64,000 nt of DNA from NCBI RefSeq assembly GCF_014633365.1, contig NC_068341.1, positions 7,440,001-7,504,000 of the forward strand, written 5' to 3'. Below the pieces are notes generated by a model that was given only the letters and a program-made list of their open reading frames with translations, did not search any database and had not been told where the DNA came from. Made by a program: the position numbers and the translations under genes. This document shows, one piece after another, positions 24,950-37,290 of the stretch. The stretch is from Diospyros lotus (taxonomy: Eukaryota > Streptophyta > Magnoliopsida > Ericales > Ebenaceae). Every line of letters begins with the position of its first letter. The stretch's first letter is position 1.

Positions 24950-27115
24950 ATGACCGACAAGGCCGCTCAACAGCTCATCAAACTCAACCGCCGTCTCGCA
25001 GAGCTCGCCCGCTCGCGCCATTTCTCCGATTTGTTCCAACTATTCCGCCAAATCCACTCTTCCCACCGCCTCAGGCCCGACCACTACACCCTCTCCACGG
25101 CCCTAGCCGCCTCCGCATACCACTGCAGTGTCATTGCCGGAGCTCAGCTCCACGGCCACGCCATCAAGGCGGGACTCAAAGACTATCCACATGTGGCCAA
25201 CACGCTGCTTTCCCTCTACGGGAAATCGGAAGACTTATCTTCGGTGAAGAGGGTCTTTGATGAAATTAAAAACCCAGATGTTTATTCTTGCACTACGTTG
25301 TTGTCGGCCTGTGCGAAGCTTGGTGATGTTGGGTATGCTTGCGGAGTGTTTGCAGAAATGCCTCAGAGGAATGTCGCGGTGTGGAATGCGATGATCACGG
25401 GATGTGCCGAGAATGGGTACGCGGGGATTGCCTTAGATTTCTTTCGGAGAATGCACTGCTTGGGTGTTGGCCATGATAATTACACCTTTGCTAGTATATT
25501 GAGCTCGTGCAATCCAGAGTTGCTGGATTTTGGGAGGCTGGTGCATGCGTTGGTGATTAAAACCGGGTTTTTGATTAGAGCTTCCGTGATCAATGCAATG
25601 CTTACAATGTACTTCAGCTGTGGCAAGGTTGCTGATGCCTATGAAGTATTTCATGAAGCAGAGGGTGCAGTGCACGATCAGATTACGTATAACGCGATGA
25701 TTGCTGGTCTAGTAAGTGTGGGAAGAGATGAAGAGGCATTGATTATGTTCAAAGAGATGCAGGATTTTTGTCTAACACCTACTGAACTGACTTTTGTTAG
25801 TGTTATGAGTTCTTGTTCACATGCTAGAATTGGCCACCAGATACATGCCCATGCTTTTAAGCTGGGTTTGGAAGCGTGTACATCTGTGAGTAATGCAGCT
25901 ATGGCTATGTATTCTAGTTGCGGAGATATACATGCAGCTTGCACTGTGTTTGAAAAATTGGAGGAAAAGGATCGTGTCTCCTGGAATACCATGATATCTA
26001 GCCATGCTCAGGTGAATTTAGGAGGAGCTGCAATTTTGACCTATCTGGAGATGCAGACGGAAAGAATTGAACCAGATGAATTTACCATTGGAAGTCTACT
26101 AGCAAGCTCGGAGTTGTTAGAGAATGTTGAGACGATTCAAGCACTAGTTACAAAAAATGGGCTTAGCTTTAAAATCCAAGTTTCAAATGCTTTAGTTTCC
26201 GCCCTCTCTAAGCATGGTAACATAAAGCAAGCCTATGAAATTTTTCACGACATGCCTTCCAGAAATTTAATCTCATGGAATACAATTATTTTGGGGTTTC
26301 ACTCAAATGGTTTTCCTCTGCAAGGCCTAGAACAATTCTCTGCGCTGCTGTATTCAACAATGAGACCAAATGCTTATACTCTAAGCATTGTTCTGAATGT
26401 ATGTGCCACTATTTCGTCACTGAGACATGGGAAACAAGTCCATGGCTACATTCTCAGACAAGGGCTTTTTTCAGAGACATTGTTAGGTAATTGCCTCATT
26501 GCAATGTATGCAAAAGGTGGGAACCTAGACTTGTCTTTGAGTGCGTTCAATATGATTGTTGACAAGGACACAGTCTCTTGGAATTCCTTGATATCTGCTT
26601 ATGCACAGCATGGAGCAGGAAAGAGAGCTGTGAGTTGCTTTGAGGTGATGCAAGGGTCAGGTGGTGTCAAACCAGATCAGGCCACCTTCACAACAGTCCT
26701 TTCGGCTTGCAATCATGCAGGTTTAGTTGAGGAGGGTACTCGGATTTTTAACTCTATGGTGAAGAGTTATGGTTTTGAACCGGGAGTGGATCAATATTCA
26801 TGCATTGTTGATCTTCTAGGTAGAGCTGGATATCTTGATGAGGCAGAAAGACTCGTAAGGAGCAAACACATTGAAGTGGATTCCAGCACCTGGTGGACAT
26901 TATTCAGTTCTTGTGCAGCTCATGGAAACATAAGATTAGGAAGAATTGTTGCTGGAATTCTTCTTGACAATGAAGAAAATGATCCAGCTGTTTATGTTCA
27001 ACTGTCAAATATCTATGCAACCGCAGGGCAGTGGGAAGAAGCGGAAAATGCGAGGGAATTGATGAAGAGACATGGGGTGATGAAGCAGGCAGGATGCAGT
27101 TGGATTGGATTGTGA
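24950..27115 (+). CDS. Pentatricopeptide repeat (PPR) protein, PLS/E subgroup
   Basis: Intronless and 721 aa from the ATG at 24,950. The reading frame extends 30 nt upstream, but only to a TTG, so this ATG is the first in frame. Tandem PLS-type PPR motifs fill most of the protein, for example NVAVWNAMITGCAENG, DRVSWNTMISSHAQ, NLISWNTIILGFHSNG and DTVSWNSLISAYAQHG. The C-terminal E region includes ACNHAGLVEEG, YSCIVDLLGRAG, YVQLSNIYATAGQW and ends AGCSWIGL. No DYW deaminase domain follows, so it belongs to the E-type class. From memory it is closest to Arabidopsis At3g49740. Such proteins bind organelle RNA and often help C-to-U editing, recruiting a deaminase in trans. The RNA target cannot be inferred. 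Lack of introns and length are typical of the family. Confidence 0.93.
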   Translation: MTDKAAQQLIKLNRRLAELARSRHFSDLFQLFRQIHSSHRLRPDHYTLSTALAASAYHCSVIAGAQLHGHAIKAGLKDYPHVANTLLSLYGKSEDLSSVKRVFDEIKNPDVYSCTTLLSACAKLGDVGYACGVFAEMPQRNVAVWNAMITGCAENGYAGIALDFFRRMHCLGVGHDNYTFASILSSCNPELLDFGRLVHALVIKTGFLIRASVINAMLTMYFSCGKVADAYEVFHEAEGAVHDQITYNAMIAGLVSVGRDEEALIMFKEMQDFCLTPTELTFVSVMSSCSHARIGHQIHAHAFKLGLEACTSVSNAAMAMYSSCGDIHAACTVFEKLEEKDRVSWNTMISSHAQVNLGGAAILTYLEMQTERIEPDEFTIGSLLASSELLENVETIQALVTKNGLSFKIQVSNALVSALSKHGNIKQAYEIFHDMPSRNLISWNTIILGFHSNGFPLQGLEQFSALLYSTMRPNAYTLSIVLNVCATISSLRHGKQVHGYILRQGLFSETLLGNCLIAMYAKGGNLDLSLSAFNMIVDKDTVSWNSLISAYAQHGAGKRAVSCFEVMQGSGGVKPDQATFTTVLSACNHAGLVEEGTRIFNSMVKSYGFEPGVDQYSCIVDLLGRAGYLDEAERLVRSKHIEVDSSTWWTLFSSCAAHGNIRLGRIVAGILLDNEENDPAVYVQLSNIYATAGQWEEAENARELMKRHGVMKQAGCSWIGL

Positions 27116-28479
27116 GGATCCCATATGCACACAAGCTTTGTATATTTAAAGACATCGGATTAGATGGTTCTACAGTGAGTAATGGTACTCAAAACACCCA
27201 ATCTGAATAACTTTTGTCTTCTAGGTTTTAAGTCTGATAGGTTCGAGTACGAGAGGAAATTTAGCTGCAACGAAGTGGACCTCTTTGTTAAAGCTTTAAA
27301 GGGGCCCCCACGAACAAAATCAGGTTGCTCTCAAGAGGGCGACATTTTTCAGTGAGATGGAAGCACAGAGATCCTTGTATTCATTTGCTCTGAGACAGTG
27401 AACACGGACAAACATAGTGGTGACACTGGAACTGTGGATGGAGGAAGTGGGGAACGACAGTGTTCTAATTGTTTCATTCTGAACAGATCAAGTGTATGTA
27501 AATTACACCAAAAAGTTAACTTTGACAAGTAAAACCAAATTTTTATTGTTATTTTTAATTTAAAAAGTTATTATAAAATCTATATTTCTATTCTAAGTGC
27601 TAATTAATTAGGGAAAAAAATACATATTTATGTTATGTTCAAAAATAAAAACACATGCACCTTCAGTTCCACTAAATTATAGTGGAGGAAAAAAATATCT
27701 AGCAATTTAGATTTTAAAGTAAATAATTAATTAATTATAGCATAACTCAAAATATATTGAGTGAAAGGACAAAAATGGTACCTCCTAATGTCAGCTACAG
27801 TTGTCCTAATACACTAGAAGCAATAGTTGATTAATACACTAGAATTAATAGTTAATTAATGTATTATCATTTAAATTATATTTTTATTTATAAATTTTTT
27901 CATATTTAGTTTACATTTATATTTTATGCACATGAAACATATTTATGTATATATTTAGAATTTAAATAAATACTCATATTGACTTTAAAAAATTTATCAT
28001 TAACCACTAAATCTATGTTAGAAGTAGTTTTAAGTTTAAGTTTTTTATAACAATAAATTTTAATTTTTTATATTAAACATATAAATGATATTTTAAATAA
28101 TTACTTTATTTATAGAGTTTTATAATATTAAAATAGAGTGTATGTTTTATATAAAAATATAAATGAACATAGACATATGATACATTGATTATTATGGGAG
28201 TAGTTTACATTTTGTACACATTTAATAAATATTACCAATAGTGAATTATTATATATTTAATATATACTTTAATTTATAAATTTTTATATATTTAGTTTAA
28301 ATTTATATATACTTCATTTTATATTTTATGCACATGAAATATATTAATTTATATATTTAGAATTTAAATAAATATATTTAGATTTTATTTTAAATAAATA
28401 TATTTAATTTATTTATTTATAAATAAAAAATTTAGATTTTATAAATTAATATTTTCAATTCATTTAAAGTTTGAGACAG
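27116..28479. other. Intergenic AT-rich region downstream of PPR gene
   Basis: The first 100-300 bp should be PPR 3' UTR. The rest becomes very AT-rich with degenerate repeated words such as atatatttagaatttaaataaatat (near 27950 and 28350), which suggests an internally duplicated AT-rich repeat. No coding region is seen. Confidence 0.5.
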
Positions 28480-28641
28480 AAATTTTTTTGTCTCAAAATT
28501 TATCTCCATCTCAAAATTTGTTTCAAATTTGAGACAAATTTTTTTTCTCATCTCAAAATTTTTTGCCTCAAATCTGTTTTAAATTTGAGATGAAAAAAAT
28601 TCGTCTAAAAAATTTGTCTCAAATCCCCTATTTTCTATAGT
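28480..28641 (-). mobile_element. CACTA-like transposon terminus with subterminal repeats
   Basis: Read on the minus strand the block starts at 28,641 with CACTATAGAAAATAGGGG, the CACTA form of En/Spm termini. It then shows repeated TTTGAGACAAA / TCTCAAATTTGAGA words in both orientations, as expected of subterminal transposase-binding repeats. I could not find the matching other terminus to the left, so the element may be truncated or its other end has decayed. Confidence 0.45.
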
Positions 28642-29044
28642 GGATCGCCCTCAAAGTCTTTGTCATCGACCAACTAGTATTTGTCTTTTGCTTGGTCGAC
28701 CGCGACCCTTCGTTGAAACGCAGTAATGACCGACGACTTGGTAGTTGTCGTCATCCCCGTTGCCACAACTACGACTGACTTCTTCTTCGCGTCCCCTATT
28801 GCTACCACTGCTGTTTGTGTCGTTAGATTTAGTTGCCTTCCAATCACCACTACCAGATCTGTCTGATCTAGAAGAGATCTCAGCCACTAGATCTCTCATC
28901 GACTCCGTCGACGGTTGCTTCGCTTCCTCCAAATTCGCCTGCAGTGGCTTCCTTGACTATCTGTCACTACTTGGGTTGTATGGGTTGTCATCTTTTATTG
29001 TAGCTTTTGAACCATGGCTGACCTTTAGCTTCCGATGTTGTTAG
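28642..29044. other. Unrecognised segment between CACTA-like end and copia A
   Basis: Higher GC than its surroundings. A minus-strand open frame (28663-28932) contains GRGRPSKR, which resembles an AT-hook core, but no family is recognised. The 5' LTR of copia A would be expected about here and is absent. Confidence 0.3.
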
Positions 29045-30795
29045 TCCCAATAATTTCGTGCTCATGAAAGAATTGGTGAACCATTCCTATTTTGGTAAGT
29101 TACAGAATCTTCATGTTTCGTATAGGCTAAATGGAAAAAATTACCTAAAGTGATCCTAGTTGGTTAAGACTTTCCTTAAGGGAAAGGGACTGCTCAACTA
29201 CTTGTTAGATACTGGACCATAATTTGGGAATCCACAATTTGGATGAGCATGATTAAGTGGTTATGGTACGGCTTTGGAATGCTATGGAGCCAAAAATTAG
29301 TGATAAATGTATGTTCCTATTTACTGTAAAGGAAATTAAGGATACCATCCAGCAGACTTTTTCTAAGAAAAATGACTGCTCAAATATATGAAATTAAGGT
29401 TAAACTAATGGCTACTAAACAAGATAATCTGTCTTATACAGAGTATACCAATTCACTGAAAAAAATCTCTGGTAGAAAATAGACCACTATCGTTCTCTAC
29501 CTATGAAAGACAAAGAAGATGCTACGATAGTGTGACGTATATTGAAAAATATCGTATCTATGAATTTTTGGCTAGCCTTGGGCTAAAGTTTGATCAAGTA
29601 CGACTATAGATATTTGGAAATGAGGAGTTACCATCGTTAAATGAGACAATTGCTATTGTCAAGGCTAAAGAAAGCTGGCGCAATGTGATGCTTATGGATC
29701 AAAGACTAGAGGGTTTTGCACTGGTCATACAGGGTACCAAAGGTACTCTCACAACTGAGCTTAATGATTCTCCTCCAACAAGTAATCAGAGACGATAGAA
29801 TAAATCCAATCTGGTTTGTAATTATTGTAAGAAGAAAGGACATGTTAAAGATGAATGATATTCTTAACACTCATGATTCATCTTTTTCTTAATCTAGGTG
29901 CTTGTTCCTTTGCTTAGTTAGGTATGCCACTTCTTTCTCATGATTATAGTGCCTCAAATCCTACTTTAAGGATAATTGATTTTGGGGCAACATATCACAT
30001 AACTTTTAATTCAACTTCATTCTCCACCTATACCTCTTGTTCTAGTTCCCAAAAAATTATAAGTGCTGATGGTTCTTTTATTATTGTGGTCGGGGTTGGT
30101 GATATTCATCTTAGTCCATCACTTGTACTAAAAAACGTGTTACATGTTCCAAAACTCACCACCAATATTGTCTCAGTGCATCATCTTCTCCGTGATACAA
30201 AATTGTCTCCTAATTTTTCATTCTAATGGTTGTGTTTTTCAGGACCGATGTTCGGGGAAGAAGATTGGGAGTGTGAGAGAAAGTAATGAACTCTACATTC
30301 TTGACATCACCAATAGAATTGGTGAGTTTGACAAGACTCGTGGTTCTATTTTGTTGTTGTCCCACAATTCTACCTTGTATCAGATTTGGCTAGAACATCA
30401 TCGTTTTGGTCACCCCTCTTTTAAAGTTCTTCGAGTTATGTTTTCTTCGTTGTTTAAATATGTAACTATTGAGACATTACATTGTGATACTTGCGAACTT
30501 GCTAAGCATCGTTGTGCGTTTTTTTCTCCTAGTGTTACTCATTCTTCTGAGCCATTTTATCTTGTTCATACTGATATTTGGGGACCCATGCATGTACACA
30601 ATATATCGGGTGTTATATGGTTTGTCGCCTTCATTGACAATTGCACTCGAGTCACATGAGTTTATCTACTCAAGAAAAAAATCTGATGTTAGTATGATTT
30701 TTTCCATTTTTCACAATATGATCAACAACCTGTTTAGAGTAAAAATTAAAAAGATAAGGATTGATAACACACGTAACTATTTTAATCATACAATA
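29045..30795 (+). pseudogene. Copia A gag, protease and N-terminal integrase
   Basis: Gag remnants start at YRLNGKNYLK and LVKTFLKGKG, followed by a zinc knuckle beginning CNYCKKKGHVKDE (about 29818). Protease carries IIDFGATYHIT where intact copia has DSGAT-type residues, so the catalytic motif is altered. The GAG-pre-integrase segment (SNELYILD, HHRFGHPSFKVL) and integrase core (LVHTDIWGP, FVAFIDNCTR) follow. The frame is interrupted at the copia B insertion (30796). Confidence 0.85.
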
Positions 30796-31235
30796 TGTTG
30801 AAGTTTACACCAGACTTCAAAAGTTTATGTTTTATTTTTAAATCATTGTAACGATAACTAACCATGTAACGGTTAGTACCGACTTATTTTTTTATTTCTT
30901 TGAAATGTCTTGTAATTGTCGCCTCTATCCTCTATAAATAGAGGGTCGATTGTGTTTCCATAAGGGTATTTTTCATTTTCACGTACACAAGAGAGAGAAA
31001 AGCCTAAGTTCTTAGGCTTTGTAATCTCTATGAGGGAAGCCTGTGTAAGAAGACTATGCGAGTGTGTATCTTTCTATTCCATAGTGTATTTCTTGGTATC
31101 GCCTATAGTTTGGATGTAGGACTTTGAGTTATTCAAAGCCTGAACTAGGATAAATCTTTTGCCACTTGTATTTTATGTTTTTTTTGAGAGAAAGTGTGAG
31201 AATTGTGTGTAAAGTGTTTGGTTCAATACTCAACA
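30796..31235 (+). repeat. 5' LTR of copia B (440 bp)
   Basis: Starts TGTTGAAG and ends CAACA. A TATAAATAGAGGG box is near 30935. It is about 32 bp shorter than the 3' LTR because a segment after TGTTGAAGTTTACACC is missing. Confidence 0.88.
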
Positions 31236-31319
31236 ACTTGATATCAAAGCCAGGTTCACAGGCGCACAATCAAGATTCACTCAAAGGAGTTGAGACAGAA
31301 ATCACAATCAAGAAATGGC

Positions 31320-32340
31320 TCTATCAACATCATTCTCAAGGTATGATATTGAGAAGTTCAATGGTAAAAACGATTTTGCATTATGGAAATTGGACAGCCT
31401 TTACTTGACAAAGACACTGCCAAGCCGATTATTTCTAAAAGCAAGATTTTTTACTTTTAGGATGAAAGATAATTAGAAATTGCAAGATCATATTGACAAA
31501 TTTAATAAGATTTGTTTAGACGTAGAGAATATCAATGTTAAGTATGATGATGAAGATAAAGCTTTGGTTTTATTGCACTCTTTGCCATAGTCATATGAGC
31601 ATTTTGTTGATATCTTGCATTATGGTAGGGACAAGTTGTCCTTAGAGGATGTAATTGGAGCCTTAAATTCTATAGACTTGAGATTTAAACTAGATGAAAA
31701 GTCCTCCACTGGAGATATGTTGACTTCTAGATCTAGGAACTTCAAGAAAGACCCTAAATTAAGGGAAAAATCTAGGTCTAAGTCAAGAAATTGGAGGAAT
31801 CCAGTTAAGTGTTATTACTGTCATGAACATGGGCACATTAAAATAAACTGTCCTAAGAGGAAAAAGGACTTATAAGATAAAAATATTTTTGATGGTGGAG
31901 CCTCGGTATGTGAATTCGGGTATGACAGTTCGAATGCCTTAGTTGTGTCACAAAAAAATGAGAAAGAGATATGGATAATGGACTCGAGATGCTCTTTTCT
32001 TATGACACCTAATAAGCATTAGTTTGTGAACTATTGGGACATTAATAGGGGTAAAGTTCTTTTGGGAAATGACCACGAGTGCAAGGTTCTTAGTATAGGA
32101 GATGTTAGACTAAAAATGCATGATAACTTCTATAGGACTATCAAAGCTGTGAGACATGTCCTTGAGTTAAAGAGAAATTTGAGTTCTCTTGGAGAATTGC
32201 CTAAGAATGGCCACTGCTTTAAGGGAGAGAGAGAAACTCTAAAGGTAACTAGAGGATCCTTAGTGTGTATGAAAGCCTTACAGCAAAATGGCATATATGT
32301 TCTGCAAGACTTTGTCATCTTGGGATGCCCCATATAAGTT
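31320..32340 (+). pseudogene. Copia B gag and protease remnants
   Basis: Gag includes YDIEKFNGKNDFALW, LHSLP..YEHFVDILHYGRD and a zinc knuckle CYYCHEHGHIKINC (about 31810). Protease has IMDSRCS where DSGCS is usual, so the catalytic glycine is lost. The GAG-pre-integrase segment follows (KGERETLKVTRGSLVCMKA). Several stops break the frame. Confidence 0.85.
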
Positions 32341-35300
32341 AACTTGATCTAAAAGAATTATCAAATCAAGATCAATAGATCACCATCAGCAGCTATTGGA
32401 TTTAAAACTCCTTATAAGAAGTGGACAAAGTATAAACCTAGTCTAGAACACTTTTGAGAGTATTTGGGTGTATTGCATATGCCCATGTGAAACAAAGAAA
32501 GTTGGGACCCCAAGTAAAGAAATGTATTTTCATTGGATACTCAGCTAGGGTAAAGGGGTATAAGTTATGGAATTTGGAACCTGAAAGCCAAAGGATCCTC
32601 ATTACTTAAGATGTCATTTTTTATGAAAATTCCATAGCTAAAGGTTTGTAGGAAAAGGATAACGAGGAACAATCTTCTACAACAGAAATGGTAGATATTG
32701 AGTGGCAGAACGAAATTTCAAGCACAAATATTGACAATTTTCAAAGTTATGATTTGAATCATCAAGAGGTCAACGAGGAGTCAGTGGCAGACTAGGAATT
32801 TGATCCTCAAGAGGAGAGTAGGGATGAATTAGATGCTGAGAGTGAGCCTAACTTGCAAAGGTATAATGTTGCCAGGGATAAGCAAAAAAGGCAAAATAGA
32901 CCTCTAAAATGTTATGGTTACTCAGATCTTGTATCCTATGCACTTACAAGTGCATCAAATATTATTGGAGATGAACCCCTAACCTATGAGGAAACAGTCT
33001 CCCTAAAGGACTCATTTAAGTGGGTTGAATCCATGAAGTCCGAGATAAATTCTCTTAAGAAGAATGAGACCTGGACTCTAGTTAAAAGGCCTCAAGGACA
33101 AAGAGTAGTGGGTTGTAAATGGCTATATAAGGTAAATGAAGGATTAGAAGAAAATGCAAAGCCTAGATATAAAGCTACGCTGGTTGCAAGAGGTTTCACT
33201 AAAGTTCTAAAAGTGGATTTCAATGAGGTATTCTCCCATGTTGTAAGGCTTACCTCAATTAGGGTCCTTTAGCAATGACAACACAATTAAATTTGGTTTT
33301 GGAGTAGATGGATGTTACAACGACATTTTTACATGGGGAATTAAATGAAAGGATCCTTATGGAGCAGCCAAAAGGGTTCAAATCTAAAGAGAGGATAGAA
33401 CAAGCCTGTTTATTAAAGAAATCCTTATATGGACTCAAGCAATCCCCACGTCAATAGCATAAGAGGTTTAACACCTTTATGATAGAACACGGGTTTGCTA
33501 AGAGCTCATATGACTATTGTGTATATTTTAAGCATGTATCCAGCATCATATCAATATATCTCCTATTGTATGTTGACGATATACTGATTGACAGCCAATC
33601 AGGGAAATAAATTCAGCAGTTAAAGCTAGATTTAAAGTCAACATTTGAGATGCAGGATCTAAGAGAGGTAAGAAAAATTTTAGGAATAGAAATTACTAGA
33701 AATGAGCATAAGAGAACCCTATGCCTATCACAGAAAACATACTTAGAAAATTAATTCAAAAGTTTGGGATGGCTGAGGCAAAGGCTGTGAGTATTCCATT
33801 TGCCTAGGAGTTCAAGCTATTGGCAAACCAATCTCCTACTGACAAGGAAGATCAGGAAGAAATGAGAGAAATCCCCTATTCAAGAGCAGTAGGAAGCTTG
33901 ATATACAATATGATATGCACACAGCCAGACCTAGTGCATGCAATGAATGTGATCATTCAGTTTATGGCAAACTGTAATACCCTAAGGCACCGTAAATAAT
34001 AATCGTAATTTTAGACCTAGAGAATTAGTAGAGTTTTAGTGTTTATCGGTAAATTTAATAGGGTAAGGTATATTTATTTATATTGTAATTAAATTTATTT
34101 ATATATTGCATAAAGTATAAATTTTAATCATAGTTAAATTCATTGCATAGTTAATCATAGTTTAAATACCAAAAATTATATTATGTATTAAAATTAGGAT
34201 TTTTTTTTATACTGTTGAGTGTATATATGTATATTATATTAAAAAAAAATCAGCAAAAAATCGAAGCAGGCGTGTGGCCATGCTCTGGCTGCGCCTGCAA
34301 CCGGGTACAGAGGAAAGGGGGGCATTAATGGAGAAATGGCCATCGGAATGGTCTTCTAGGACGCGTGGCGCTCGTGATGGGACAACTCGCGGCGAGTTTC
34401 AGCTATAAATAGTCGCAATCGAGTAGCCCCTTTCATCTGAAACTTTTACTTCATAGATTGGGCGTTTGGGGCAGCGTTTGAGAGATTTGTGAGTGGGGTT
34501 TTAGTTCTTGCATCGTGGGCAAGGTTTTTAGAGCGTTTGGTGGTCAACGGAGTAGCGGAGAAGGAGAATCGAGCCTCGCTGGAAAATCGCGCAAGCCGCC
34601 GGAAAATCGCGCAAGTCGCCGGAAAATCGCGCAAGCCACCGGAGTCAAGGCTTCATCAAGCAAATTGAGGTACTTTTAATTTTTTTTTTTATTTTTGATG
34701 ACATATTCGAGATCAGGGGGTCGAGTTTAGGGGGAAGAGAAGCTCGTTTCAAAGCTTCAAGGTTCGGCAGCGTCGCCGGCGGCGAAGCAGCCGTCGAAGA
34801 AGACGAACCAGTCGGGCGCGTCGCTGCACGCGCCCGTGTATGGGGAGACGGCGCGTGGCCTGCACGCGCATGCCAGGTGAAAATAAAGGAAAAAAAAAAA
34901 AGAAAAGAAAAGAAAGGAAAAGAAGAGAAGAAAAATAAAAAAAAAGGAAAAGTTTTGCAAAAATTCTGAAAAAATTCTAGAAAATCTAGAATTTCGTTTA
35001 TGTCTTATTTTGTGAAATTTTTTCTGGAAAATACTAAATTAATTATTTATTTAAGTAATTTTTTTATTATGGAAATAAGGAAAAATAGGAATCTAATTTG
35101 AAAATTTTCAAAAAAATTCCAGAAGGCTGGAAATGTTATTTTTAAAAATATTAGTGAAGGAAAATTGGGTTAAATGAAGGTTTAGATATTTATTATGAAA
35201 TTTTCAGGAAATAAGACTTAGAAAATAAGGAGAAATTGTAGAAATTATGAGAAAATGGAAAATTGATATTCTGGAATAAATTTAATGTTTTAGGAGCCTT

Positions 35301-36720
35301 GGACACGAGGATTGGGAAATAGCTCGTCGTCACGCTTATCGAGGCAGCTTAGTTGTGAAAAGTAAGTGTACTGTTACAAAATTAGTACAGTTATAAATAT
35401 TTATGTTTACACCCGATTTTCGAGAATACTTTCATTATATTGACATACTCTGATATATATCCATCACGTAGACTGCACACATGACATGCTATGAAATGCA
35501 TATGTACACGTTGATATCATTGATTACATGCATCGTGGCCGTAGAAAGTACGAACTAGCACCGCTACTGTACCAAGGGTGCCCCCATTTACCCCGGCTTC
35601 AAAAGATGTGGCTGTAAAAATGGCAAATAGCATGAAGGGTGCAGTTGACACCTACGATGAGTAAGACATTACATACACACATGTTAAAACATCTTGCACC
35701 CTTACTTAGATGGTTCATCATCTAATCTGGGTTTTGCCATTGGAATATTCAACATTCCAGTCGGGACTTGCAATGATGGTACGAAAGTCGAAGATGTGTA
35801 ACGACATGAGTCGTCGAGAAATGAGCAAGTGTACCATGTTATGTTGTAACACGAATATTTCAAGTATTATGTACGTTTTAAATTATCTTTGGAAGCTTAT
35901 GTATCAACTTCGTAATAAGTGTCATGTTCAATTATCTATGTATGAAATCATATGATCAGATTCGATTTTAGCTTCCGCTTTATAAAATTTTATTTATCTC
36001 TAGTGTATAAATTATTTTGTTAAGCACTGGATAGGTCTAAGGGAATTTCGGGGTGATGTAGTGTGGAAAAAAAAAAAGTTCCTAAATTCCCTAAGACATA
36101 ACACGCTCTGAGTAGGTAGGGTGTTACACAAACCCTGGAAAACCTCATTAGAGTGTAGTTAAATGGGTATTTAAGTACTTGAAAGTATTATTGGATACCG
36201 TGTTAGTTTAAGGTGGAGCTAAGGTGGAAAATGAGGTAAGTATCATAGGATATTCAGATGTCGACTATGCAGCAGGTCTGGATAGAAAAAGGTCCACAAC
36301 CGGTTATGTCTTTAAGGTTTGGATGCTACAGTAAGTTAGAAAGCAAGTCTACTACATGTAGTAGCCTCGTCAACCACTGAGGCCAAATACATTTCCATTT
36401 CATAGGCAATTAAGGAAGCATTGTGGATAAAAGGACAGCTAGGAGAACTGCTTGGAATGGAGATAGACACTACCATTATGTGTGACAACTAGAGTGCCAT
36501 TCACCTATCTAAGAACCAGGCCCATCATGAACGCACAAAGCACATTGAGGTGCAACATCATTTCATTCGGGAGATGCTAGACATGAATGATCTTAAGCTA
36601 ATAAAGGTAGTAGGTGAAGACAATGCAACAGATATTTTCACCAAGGTCATTCCAACAACCAAGTTGAAGCATTGTTTGAAGTTACTCTAGATAGCTTCAG
36701 GAAGCCTAAGCAGTCAAGCT
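32341..36720 (+). pseudogene. Copia B reverse transcriptase and RNase H remnants (interrupted by a solo LTR)
   Basis: Only a scrap of C-terminal integrase lies before RT; the catalytic integrase core has been deleted. RT shows WVESMKSEINSLKKNETW, GCKWLYKVN, YKATLVARGFTK and the LLYVDDIL box at about 33,566. The frame stops at FMAN (33972), is interrupted by 33973-36128, and resumes NPGKPH, VKWVFKYLK, then RNase H (GYSDVDYAAGLDRKRSTTGYV, and later HERTKHIEVQHHFIREM). Many stops. Confidence 0.85.
33973..36128 (+). mobile_element. Solo LTR of 2,156 bp (Ty3/gypsy type) nested in copia B
   Basis: Ends are TGTAATACCC and GGGTGTTACA, inverted repeats with one mismatch. A perfect 5-bp target duplication CAAAC flanks it (33968-33972 and 36129-36133). 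Removing it joins FMAN to PGKPH of the copia B pol in frame. A CTATAAATAG promoter box is at about 34404. It has no gag-pol domains. The large size and TGTAAYACCC start resemble LTRs of Tekay/Del-type chromoviruses; that assignment is inference. Confidence 0.88.
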
Positions 36721-36818
36721 TAGGGTAAGGAAGAAGGAAGTTAAGGGAGAATGTAGATGCAGAATTCATAAAAGAATTTGAAGATTGAAGACTCAACTTA
36801 TGCAGATGGTGGAGAAAT

Positions 36819-37290
36819 TGTTGAAGTTTGTACCAGTTAAGTCTTAAATTCAGAGCAAAAGGCATGAAAGAAACAGGAAGTTTATGTTTTATTTTTAAAT
36901 CATTGTAATGGTAACTGACCCTATAACGATTAGTACCGACTTATTTTTCTATTTCTTTGAAGTGTCTTGTAAATGCCACATCTATTCTCTATAAATAGAG
37001 GGTCATATGTGTTTCTATGAGGGTTTTCTTCATTCACGTACATAAGAGAGAGAAAAACCTAGGTTCATAAACTTTGTAATCTCTATGAGGGAAGCCTGTG
37101 TGAGAAGGCTATGTGAGTGTTTATCTTTCTATTCCATAGTGGATTTCTTGATATCGTCTACTATCTAGGCGTAAGGCTTTGAGTTATTCAAAGCCTGAAC
37201 TAAGATAAATCTTTTGCCCCTTTTTTTTTCATTCCTTTTTGAGAGAATGTGAGAATTGTGTGTAAAGTGTTTGATCTAATACTCTTAACA
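36819..37290 (+). repeat. 3' LTR of copia B (472 bp)
   Basis: Starts TGTTGAAGTTTG and ends TTAACA. It matches the 5' LTR except for about 32 extra bp near the start and scattered substitutions. Confidence 0.88.

Larger units (their letters stand above)
30796..37290 (+). mobile_element. Copia retrotransposon B, nested in copia A
   Basis: Two LTRs (30796-31235 and 36819-37290) begin TGTTGAAGTTT and end in (A)ACA. They share the TATAAATAGAGGGTC promoter block and the long AAGCCTGTGT...GTGTTTG tract. A primer-binding-like TGATATCAAAGCC follows the 5' LTR. The insertion splits the copia A integrase. Flanks caata and tatta match only 3/5, so the target duplication has decayed. Inside are gag, protease, RT and RNase H remnants, with the integrase core missing and a solo LTR (33973-36128) inserted. 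Confidence 0.9.
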
